A stretch of DNA of 5,180 nt, from positions 1 to 5,180 of the forward strand of contig JAITJJ010000191.1 in the NCBI GenBank assembly GCA_031278965.1, in the 5' to 3' direction. Below are positions 1 through 5,180 of this stretch, in pieces. The translations under genes were made by a program, and so were the position numbers. The notes under the pieces were generated by a model. It ran no database searches. It saw only the letters and a program-made list of their open reading frames with translations, and was not told the origin of the DNA. This stretch comes from Deferribacteraceae bacterium. GTDB taxonomy: Bacteria > Chrysiogenota > Deferribacteres > Deferribacterales > JAISNW01. How positions within the stretch are numbered: the first letter of the stretch is position 1; every line of letters starts with the position of its first letter.

Positions 1-31
1 AACCGCACAGCAAAAACTGTGCGGTTTTTTT
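1..31 (+). terminator. Rho-independent terminator of an upstream gene
   Basis: A perfect 10-bp inverted repeat, AACCGCACAG (1-10) and CTGTGCGGTT (17-26), encloses the 6-nt loop CAAAAA and runs directly into a T tract that continues to position 31. The GC-rich stem followed by U on the + strand is the classic intrinsic terminator. It should end a + strand gene lying to the left of the window and so isolates the molybdoenzyme operon from it. The stem could extend left of position 1, which cannot be seen. Confidence 0.9.
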
Positions 32-75
32 ATACCTTTTTGTCAAAACAATAATTTGTATATTTTTATAGTTAC
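32..75 (+). promoter_or_regulatory. AT-rich leader, probable promoter of the operon
   Basis: Only 58 nt separate the terminator from the first start codon, so a promoter for the operon is expected here. The best -35 candidate is TTGTCA (40-45, one mismatch to TTGACA). The -10 candidates are TATATT (59-64), TATTTT (61-66) and TATAGT (67-72), but their spacings from that -35 (13, 15 and 21 nt) are all poor. The exact elements are therefore unresolved, and the promoter may need an activator. TTGT-CAAA-ACAA (40-51) is a small inverted repeat overlapping the -35 candidate. No sigma-54 type GG/GC pair was seen. Confidence 0.4.
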
Positions 76-92
76 AAGGAGTGAATACTATG
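76..92 (+). promoter_or_regulatory. Ribosome binding site that fixes the start of the catalytic subunit
   Basis: AAGGAG (76-81) lies 8 nt before the ATG at 90-92, an ideal spacing. A longer in-frame reading from GTG at 81 is possible, but that GTG overlaps the last base of the Shine-Dalgarno itself and so is not a credible start. An in-frame ATG at 102 would leave 20 nt of spacing and is less likely. Confidence 0.85.
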
Positions 93-3000
93 GGTAATGC
101 AATGAAAACGGAAACCTCCCGCAGGACATTCATAAAAGGGATGGCAGCTGCGGGGGCTGTTGCGGTTTTTACGGGCTGCGGCTCGGGAGGTTCGGATGAC
201 ACTATAGTTGCGGGTAATACTCTTAAGGATCCGATACCGGAGCCGGATCTCTCCGGTGAAAAGATATTTTGGTCAGCAGGTTCTCATAACTGCGGAGCTG
301 GCACACGTTGTGCATCACGTATTCATGTTGTAAACGAAAAGATCGTGCGCGTAAGTTCAGATGATGATGACTATGATTATGAGGGAGTTTATCGCGACAA
401 AGAACAGTGGAACGATTCCCGCTCGCTTGCCTGCGCAAAATGCCGTTCTTATAAGTACCGGGCTTATCATAACGGAAGATTGAAATACCCTTTGAAGCAA
501 ACAGGCACGCGGGGGGATATGAGCGGTTTTATCAGAATTCGCTCTGAGGACGCCCTCGAAGAGGTAGTAAAGATCTACAGGAATATTGTGGGAAAATACA
601 CAGGGGCTGCTGTATACAATACCTATGCAACCGCTACGGGATATGCAGGGAAATATGCCAACTGTAGCAACGCAAGGACTATAATCACCAACCTTGATTC
701 AACCCGGGGCACTTATTCTGACTACAGTTTCCACCAGTACAGCTATTCACATCCTATGACGGGTCATCCCGGCATACTACAATATTCTGACGGTATCGGC
801 AATGGCATCAGCGCTATAGCTAATACCGCTAAAAATATAGTTTCATGGGGCTCTAATGTTATGACCACCAACAATACAATGGCATACCCATACATTCGGG
901 CAGCACAGGAACTAAAAACAAGAGGGGGAAAGATTTATCATATCTCCCCTGAGTTTGTGGATACCGGGGTTGTAAACGCCACCGACTGGGTTCAAGTACG
1001 GAACTATACAGACGCTGCTCTCATTATGGGAATGTTCCATGAAATGATAGTGAATACATTCAATTCAGATGGGGAAATCATAAATGACGCTGAACTCGGT
1101 ATTCCCCTGCTTGATGTAAACTATATCGATACATTTGTTTATGGGTTCTTTGACTCCCCTGAATATTGGGTTAACACAACCGGATCAGGCGGAGGGATTG
1201 CCGGGGAGATATCTTTTACAGACCATTCCACAGACACAGTCAATTGGCGTAAAGTAGATGCCGTTCCGGAGGGGAAATCTTTATCAGCTTACGTTATGGG
1301 GAGTGATGACCGCCTTACCAGAGCGTTATACGCAGGGAATGTGAATGATGTAGTAGCAGTTGCCAATTATACTGCCGAACAATTTAAATCAAGTTCTATA
1401 ACCAAACGGAACCAGTTGAAATGTTCTTTGCAGGTAACTCTGAGCGGAGTGCCAAAGCCGGCTTACGATTGGACTGAAGCGGAAATAGCAGCCGGGAGCA
1501 AATACCGCTATAAAAGGGAACTAATGACGCCTAAAACTCCCGAATGGGCTGAGAAGATCTGCGGCACCCCCGCCTCGACTATCCGAAAGTTGGCACGTCT
1601 TTATTGCAACCCTGCCAATCACCCGATAGTAAGCGAGTGGTGCGGGGGGATACAGAAGCAGGATAACGGGGTGGTAAGCCTCTTTGCCATAGCCGCCCTG
1701 ATGTGCGTTACCAAAACCTTTGGACTGGCGGGAGAACATCTATATGGCGGTTGGGCATCGAATATTCCTGCTCCGGGAACGCCTATAGGCGGTAACCTTC
1801 CATTAATAACAGCTCCTGCTTCAGTAGCACCATTGGGTATCAATACAACCATTAGCCCGACAGGTTCACCCAATCATGGTGATATCCCCGTTATATCGGT
1901 AAAAGAGTGGTATAACGCCATAAAGATAGGGTTTATGGAAAAGCTTATAGATAACGGATATACCGGAGCGCATCTGCCTAATTGGGATGGGACAAGCAGA
2001 TACTATGGCGATGACGGCGGAACCAAAGCGCAGGTACTCTGGAAACGGGACGCATCCGGTGTTGTTCAAACCTATTTAGATACTAACGACAATAAGACAT
2101 ATCAAGACTTTGTGGGGCGTGATGCTGAGGGACCCGGAGTGCACAAACCTGTTTTTGTTGGTACTCGTATGATAATAAATCCAGGTGGTGGTATCCCTGT
2201 AAACCAGCATTTTAACAGCAACGACAGTGCGGAGATGTACCGCTGTCTCCCGCCTGCATCCATAAGCGATCCGGATTGCTTCTGCCTTGTTACTTTTGAT
2301 ATATTCCTCTCGCCTTCCGCCAGATTTTCCGATTATGTTTTCCCTGCTGTAACTCCGCTTGAAACTGCAGATGAAACATCAATAGGCGATCAAGTTGTAT
2401 TGCGTCCGGCGGTGATCCAGCCGCCGGGAGAAGCTAAGAGCGGGTGGCGGTATGCTTTTGAAGCCGCTAAGATTCAAGCGAATTTGGCGACTTTTACAAC
2501 TACCTATACCAATGCGGGAGGGGAAGTATATACAAAAACTCCTGATCCTGACGCGCACTGGAAATATGTCGGAACTAACGGCGCTACGGTTAAAACTTAT
2601 GTCGATCCTGATATATATATAAATCAAGAGATTGATGCAGCGATAGCAAATCCAGTCAGCCGTTTTTACGGTATGACCAGAGAGCAGGTCTATGAAAAGC
2701 AGTATTTACCGCGTAAAAACATGTCCCTTCCTCCCTCTCCCGCTACCGATACTTTAAGGTTAAACTTAGATGCGTATCTGGCGCTTAACGATACCACCCG
2801 CAAAGGGTCTCCTTTCTGTTTTTCGGGTGCAAATACCTCTGTGGAAGCATACGTGAACACATATTACATGTATAATGGCAGTCCCAACCACCTTGCATTT
2901 CAAAATTACGTAGCTGAACCGATAGCCAACCGTCCCAACCCTTCCGGCAGATTCCACGTCTATAACGATATGGCGGTTTGGGATTACAGATGGAAATTTT

Positions 3001-3692
3001 CAAAATTTCACGGGTGGCTTTCAGAGGGCGAACGGGGACAAAAAAATGCCGACCGTGAAGGGGATCCTGTTGTGCTCCCAATCCCGATATATTGGAACTT
3101 TGAGGACAGCTTTGATGAGGCATACGGGAAGTTTGACGGAAAGAACCTTGACTATCAGGGAGAATTTACATTAGGCACCACTCATGACCGCTTCCGCGTC
3201 CACTCTTCCGAAGCCGAGAATCCTCTCCTCAGGGAGCTTAACCACCGGACAGTGGGAGGGAAGTGGGCTTCCGGCAACGACTGGAATGAATTTGTCGTAG
3301 TACCGGAAGTGCACCCGCTCGAAGGGTCAGCTAATATCGCCCCAATGCTGTCGGAGGCAATTTATAAGAAGAACCGTGCCACCGCTTCTTGGCATGAAGT
3401 TTGGATGAACCGGGAAGATGCAGAAAGCAAGGGAATTTCCGATGGGGATCTTATTCAGGTGGAAAACCCGATAGGGGCAGTACGTGTAATAGCCAGACTG
3501 ACGGATCGTTGCATCCGCGGGCATATGAACCTTCACCAAGGTTCTTGGTATGACCCGAACCCGATAGACGGGGTGGATGACGGCGGTTGCGCCAACACTC
3601 TTATGAGCAGTCTGCCTACCCGTTATGACGGGGGAAACTCTCAGCAATTCGCGTATGTGCGCGTAAAAAAGATAACAAATTTCTTTGGGTGA
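90..3692 (+). CDS. Tat-exported molybdopterin oxidoreductase, DmsA-like catalytic subunit (1200 aa)
   Basis: Catalytic subunit of a DMSO reductase family molybdoenzyme, expected to carry Mo-bisMGD and one Fe-S cluster (FS0) outside the cytoplasmic membrane. Residues 10-16 (SRRTFIK) are a twin-arginine motif before a short hydrophobic stretch ending in TGC at 28-30, a possible lipobox. The FS0 region covers 61-120 with C68, C74, C115 and C118; Gly64 stands where DmsA has its first Cys. Y209-S-D-Y-S213 matches the DmsA YGDYS segment, so Ser213 is the predicted Mo ligand. TPEW at 483-486, VNQH near 704-707 and RVHS near 1036-1039 are further DmsA-like blocks. The C-terminal dinucleotide-binding domain (about 1025-1196) includes GSWYDPN (1151-1157) and a GGCAN block. 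E. coli DmsA is about 810 residues, so roughly 400 extra residues are spread over several insertions. It is first in the operon, 5 nt before the iron-sulfur subunit. The substrate is unknown (S-oxide, N-oxide, oxyanion or other). Family assignment is firm; calling it a true DMSO reductase would be a guess. Confidence 0.95.
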   Translation: MGNAMKTETSRRTFIKGMAAAGAVAVFTGCGSGGSDDTIVAGNTLKDPIPEPDLSGEKIFWSAGSHNCGAGTRCASRIHVVNEKIVRVSSDDDDYDYEGVYRDKEQWNDSRSLACAKCRSYKYRAYHNGRLKYPLKQTGTRGDMSGFIRIRSEDALEEVVKIYRNIVGKYTGAAVYNTYATATGYAGKYANCSNARTIITNLDSTRGTYSDYSFHQYSYSHPMTGHPGILQYSDGIGNGISAIANTAKNIVSWGSNVMTTNNTMAYPYIRAAQELKTRGGKIYHISPEFVDTGVVNATDWVQVRNYTDAALIMGMFHEMIVNTFNSDGEIINDAELGIPLLDVNYIDTFVYGFFDSPEYWVNTTGSGGGIAGEISFTDHSTDTVNWRKVDAVPEGKSLSAYVMGSDDRLTRALYAGNVNDVVAVANYTAEQFKSSSITKRNQLKCSLQVTLSGVPKPAYDWTEAEIAAGSKYRYKRELMTPKTPEWAEKICGTPASTIRKLARLYCNPANHPIVSEWCGGIQKQDNGVVSLFAIAALMCVTKTFGLAGEHLYGGWASNIPAPGTPIGGNLPLITAPASVAPLGINTTISPTGSPNHGDIPVISVKEWYNAIKIGFMEKLIDNGYTGAHLPNWDGTSRYYGDDGGTKAQVLWKRDASGVVQTYLDTNDNKTYQDFVGRDAEGPGVHKPVFVGTRMIINPGGGIPVNQHFNSNDSAEMYRCLPPASISDPDCFCLVTFDIFLSPSARFSDYVFPAVTPLETADETSIGDQVVLRPAVIQPPGEAKSGWRYAFEAAKIQANLATFTTTYTNAGGEVYTKTPDPDAHWKYVGTNGATVKTYVDPDIYINQEIDAAIANPVSRFYGMTREQVYEKQYLPRKNMSLPPSPATDTLRLNLDAYLALNDTTRKGSPFCFSGANTSVEAYVNTYYMYNGSPNHLAFQNYVAEPIANRPNPSGRFHVYNDMAVWDYRWKFSKFHGWLSEGERGQKNADREGDPVVLPIPIYWNFEDSFDEAYGKFDGKNLDYQGEFTLGTTHDRFRVHSSEAENPLLRELNHRTVGGKWASGNDWNEFVVVPEVHPLEGSANIAPMLSEAIYKKNRATASWHEVWMNREDAESKGISDGDLIQVENPIGAVRVIARLTDRCIRGHMNLHQGSWYDPNPIDGVDDGGCANTLMSSLPTRYDGGNSQQFAYVRVKKITNFFG
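117..179 (+). other. Tat signal peptide with possible lipobox in the catalytic subunit
   Basis: Encodes residues 10-30 of the catalytic subunit. SRRTFIK fits the Tat consensus S-R-R-x-F-L-K closely. It is followed by an Ala/Gly/Val-rich stretch (17-27) and then F-T-G-C, with Cys30 followed by Gly, Ser and Asp residues. This resembles a lipobox ([LVI]-[ASTVI]-[GAS]-C) except for Phe at -3. The protein may therefore be a Tat lipoprotein cut before Cys30. A normal signal peptidase I site is the alternative. Confidence 0.75.
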
Positions 3693-3697
3693 TAACT

Positions 3698-4333
3698 ATG
3701 AGCATTCAAATTGCATTTTATTTTGACCAATCACGATGCATGTCCTGCAATGCCTGTACAGTGGCTTGTAAAGACTGGCACCAATTAAACCCCGGTTTAG
3801 TAAACTGGAGGGAACAATTTACCTATGAAGTGCCCCCTAATGGCTTTTTCCCCCTTGCTTTAGGGTGTAACCACTGTGAGGAACCGGCTTGTGTCGCAGC
3901 CTGTCCGTCAGGCGCAATAGTGAAGGATGAGGAGGGTGTAGTTATTATCCATAGAGAACTATGCCAGAGCTATCTTTCCTGCATTTCCGCCTGCCCGTTT
4001 GCCAAACCTAAGGTTGCAGACGATAAACAGGAACCCAATCCGTATATAGGGTGGCAGGTAAACCATCCCGCTCAGAAATGCACGGCTTGCCGTGACCGAT
4101 TAAGCAAAGGGGATAAACCTGCGTGTGTTAAAGCGTGTATAGGCAGGGCATTGGATTTTGGAGAGATAAATGACATCCAAGCAAAATACCCGACGGCGGT
4201 TAGACTTAATCCAGCGGAGTTTCCCTATGCTTATAAGAACAACCAGACCGAAACGCTTCCGTCAGTTTTTATTAAAAAGCGTGATGCGTTGGTGGTACAT
4301 AAGTCAACTGTTTATACAGGAATACCCGTTTAA
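3698..4333 (+). CDS. Four-cluster ferredoxin subunit, DmsB-like electron-transfer protein (211 aa)
   Basis: Electron-transfer subunit that partners the catalytic subunit and relays electrons to or from its FS0 cluster. Four Cys groups are visible: C14-C17-C20-C24, C57-C60-C65-C69, C89-Y92-C95-C99 and C128-C131-C143-C147. In the third group the second Cys is replaced by Tyr92. In NarH this position is Trp and the cluster is [3Fe-4S], so one [3Fe-4S] plus three [4Fe-4S] clusters are predicted. The block ending R-A-L-D-F-G after the last Cys is typical of DmsB-type subunits. There is no signal peptide, so export is presumably by hitchhiking with the Tat-bearing A subunit. ATG 3698 is chosen because the N-terminus then lines up with DmsB and the partial Shine-Dalgarno GGGTGA (3687-3692) is 5 nt upstream. 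An in-frame GTG at 3689, overlapping the A stop codon, would add three residues and cannot be excluded. Length is normal for the family (DmsB is about 205 aa). Confidence 0.94.
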   Translation: MSIQIAFYFDQSRCMSCNACTVACKDWHQLNPGLVNWREQFTYEVPPNGFFPLALGCNHCEEPACVAACPSGAIVKDEEGVVIIHRELCQSYLSCISACPFAKPKVADDKQEPNPYIGWQVNHPAQKCTACRDRLSKGDKPACVKACIGRALDFGEINDIQAKYPTAVRLNPAEFPYAYKNNQTETLPSVFIKKRDALVVHKSTVYTGIPV

Positions 4334-4334
4334 T

Positions 4335-4382
4335 AAGGAGCTTGATAAGTGCCGTATTTGCGGCACTTATCAACATTAAACT
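4335..4382 (+). promoter_or_regulatory. Shine-Dalgarno and 13-bp hairpin spacer before the chaperone gene
   Basis: AAGGAG (4335-4340) is the only good Shine-Dalgarno before the chaperone ATG at 4383, but it lies 42 nt away. Between them sits a perfect inverted repeat, TTGATAAGTGCCG (4342-4354) and CGGCACTTATCAA (4361-4373), with a 6-nt loop TATTTG. If the hairpin folds, the Shine-Dalgarno and ATG are separated by only 1 + 9 unpaired nt, a near-normal spacing. No T tract follows the stem on either strand, so it is not an intrinsic terminator. It may instead or also act as an mRNA-stability or processing element setting chaperone level against the structural subunits. Confidence 0.7.
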
Positions 4383-5135
4383 ATGGAAGACATAAAAACC
4401 CTAAAGGACATCCACTTTGTGCGCAACGGCATTTATTCGCTTTTCGGCATTGCGTTAAGGATACTGCCGGATAAAGAACACTATGATCTGCTGAAAAAGA
4501 ACTTTCCGATATTATCTAAAGTCGCAGCCGAAAGCGGTAATAAGGATATGCGGAAAGGGTTTTGTGGGATTAAAAGTTTTCTCTCCAAACGGGACAAACT
4601 CTTCGGCAAAGAGCGGGATGAGTATGAAATGGAAGCGTTAAGGCGCTATACTACGCTTTTCTGTCTGAAAGATTCCGTTCCTATGGAGGAAACCTTTTAT
4701 ACTTCCGGAGGACGGGTTGAAAGCTATGATGCACGGGACGACATGGTAAGGTTAATGAGGAAGCATAACATGCACAGATCGAAAGATGTAACCGAATATG
4801 ATGACCATATCTCAATAGAACTGGCTTTTATGGCAAAATTGGCGGAAGAGAGCATGTTGTGCTTGGAAAAAACAGTTAATTCAGAAGAGGGAGCAACTGG
4901 TTATGATGCCTTGATAACCGAACAGATTGAATTCCACAAAAACCATTTTAATAAATGGATAAAAGAGTTTGTTAAGCAGACCCTTAAATACAATGTGGAT
5001 GAAAAGCTCTTTAAGCCCCTCCTGATATTTTTACGCGGATTTATTTCAGAGGATAGGCGCGCTCTTGAAGAGATGTTTTTAGATATTAAATGTCTTGGAG
5101 AAATTCAGCCGGAGAGGTATGAATATGAAAATTAA
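4383..5135 (+). CDS. TorD/DmsD-family molybdoenzyme maturation chaperone (250 aa)
   Basis: Cytoplasmic redox-enzyme maturation protein, expected to bind the catalytic subunit, protect it or its Tat leader, and assist molybdenum cofactor insertion before export. The protein is largely helical with no signal peptide or membrane segment. Family landmarks seen: Y89-TTLF and V99-P-M-E-E-T-F-Y106 (the Y..LF / VP..E..Y region), E138-Y-D-D-H142-I followed by E-L-A-F-M-A (the E.DH motif), and F184-H...H188-F-N-K-W192...F196 (the F...H...W...F helix). Length is slightly above the usual 200-230 residues. The start is ATG 4383 because an in-frame TAA lies at 4377-4379, just before it, and the next in-frame ATG (codon 56) would cut off the first helices. 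It follows the B gene after 49 nt containing the hairpin and overlaps the next gene by 11 nt. The partner is inferred from operon position; the TorD family itself is clear. Confidence 0.92.
   Translation: MEDIKTLKDIHFVRNGIYSLFGIALRILPDKEHYDLLKKNFPILSKVAAESGNKDMRKGFCGIKSFLSKRDKLFGKERDEYEMEALRRYTTLFCLKDSVPMEETFYTSGGRVESYDARDDMVRLMRKHNMHRSKDVTEYDDHISIELAFMAKLAEESMLCLEKTVNSEEGATGYDALITEQIEFHKNHFNKWIKEFVKQTLKYNVDEKLFKPLLIFLRGFISEDRRALEEMFLDIKCLGEIQPERYEYEN
5111..5127 (+). promoter_or_regulatory. Ribosome binding site of the fourth gene, inside the chaperone gene
   Basis: GGAGAGG (5111-5117) precedes two in-frame ATGs, at 5119 and 5125. Spacing is 1 nt to the first and 7 nt to the second, so the second is the likely start. 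The site lies within the last codons of the chaperone gene, which suggests translational coupling. Confidence 0.7.
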
Positions 5136-5180
5136 AACTATACAAATAATAATAGTGTTCCTCGCATCAGCGTTTCCTGC
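5125..5180 (+). CDS. Start of an exported or membrane protein, truncated by the window end
   Basis: Only 18 full codons and two bases of the next are present. The reading begins M-K-I-K-T and continues with a hydrophobic run (IQIIIVFLASAFPA), which looks like a Sec signal peptide or a first membrane helix. It overlaps the chaperone stop by 11 nt (5125-5135), has a well-placed GGAGAGG upstream, and is therefore a fourth member of the operon. Its function cannot be read. By context it could be a cytochrome, a periplasmic binding or accessory protein, or a membrane anchor for the enzyme; this is inference only. Confidence 0.65.
   Translation, partial: MKIKTIQIIIVFLASAFP

Noticed and set aside
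81..89. GTG at 81 as the start of the catalytic subunit
   Set aside because: It overlaps the last base of the AAGGAG that serves the ATG at 90, so no ribosome binding site would be left for it.
2608..2620. Run of alternating AT as a repeat or promoter
   Set aside because: It is a short chance run encoding residues in a well-supported reading frame (D-I-Y-I-N). There is no adjacent -35 or downstream gene for it to serve.
2785..3123. 112-codon open frame on the minus strand
   Set aside because: It lies wholly inside the catalytic subunit gene, overlaps another minus-strand frame, lacks a recognisable domain and has no supporting start context. The other minus-strand frames are rejected for the same reason.
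4342..4373. The intergenic hairpin as a transcription terminator
   Set aside because: No T tract follows the stem on either strand, and the operon clearly continues into the chaperone gene.
4170..4379. 69-codon + strand frame overlapping the end of the iron-sulfur subunit
   Set aside because: It is an out-of-phase shadow of the B gene that runs through the hairpin. The B frame is clearly coding, with four Cys groups and a family-like end.
4349..4477. Short GTG-started leader peptide placed 8 nt after AAGGAG (4335-4340)
   Set aside because: The spacing is good, but the frame runs out of phase into the chaperone gene, is only about 42 codons long and has no recognisable content. The Shine-Dalgarno is better explained as serving the chaperone across the hairpin, though a regulatory leader cannot be fully excluded.
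1..5180. Mobile elements, CRISPR arrays, tRNA or rRNA genes
   Set aside because: I looked for terminal inverted repeats, regularly spaced direct repeats and tRNA-like folds and saw none. The window is almost fully occupied by the operon.

Overview
The window holds most of one + strand operon for a respiratory molybdenum enzyme of the complex iron-sulfur molybdoenzyme (DMSO reductase) family. An anaerobically respiring bacterium is the natural reading: the genes encode an exported bis-MGD oxidoreductase, its four-cluster ferredoxin partner and its dedicated maturation chaperone. Base composition looks moderate (GC roughly in the 40s by eye) and the ribosome binding sites are canonical AAGGAG types. 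I cannot assign a genus or phylum, and the substrate cannot be read from the sequence.

Layout. Positions 1-31 are a rho-independent terminator closing an unseen upstream gene. Positions 32-89 are a short AT-rich leader that must hold the promoter unless the terminator leaks. The catalytic subunit (90-3692, 1200 aa) has a Tat signal with a possible lipobox. The iron-sulfur subunit (3698-4333, 211 aa) follows after 5 nt. A 49-nt gap carries an AAGGAG, a perfect 13-bp hairpin and then the ATG of a TorD-family chaperone (4383-5135, 250 aa). A fourth gene begins at 5125, overlaps the chaperone by 11 nt and runs off the window after a signal-peptide-like start. No terminator is seen between the genes. 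The minus strand has only shadow reading frames.

How it works together (family knowledge plus inference). The chaperone holds the catalytic subunit while cofactor is inserted. The folded subunit, probably with the B subunit attached, is exported by Tat. Electrons pass through the B-subunit clusters to the A-subunit cluster FS0 and on to Mo-bisMGD, or in the reverse direction. No membrane quinol-oxidising subunit lies between B and the chaperone. The anchor or electron donor is therefore outside the window, or is the fourth gene.

Most notable points: (1) the A-subunit FS0 motif has lost its first Cys to Gly, has a CX5C spacing in place of CX3C, and has an extra Cys in the last motif; (2) the B subunit has Tyr in place of the second Cys of its third cluster motif, which predicts a natural [3Fe-4S] cluster; (3) the chaperone's Shine-Dalgarno is separated from its ATG by a hairpin that, if looped out, restores a 10-nt spacing; (4) the catalytic subunit is about 400 residues longer than E. 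coli DmsA. Comparisons with E. coli DmsA and DmsB were made from memory, not by a computed alignment.
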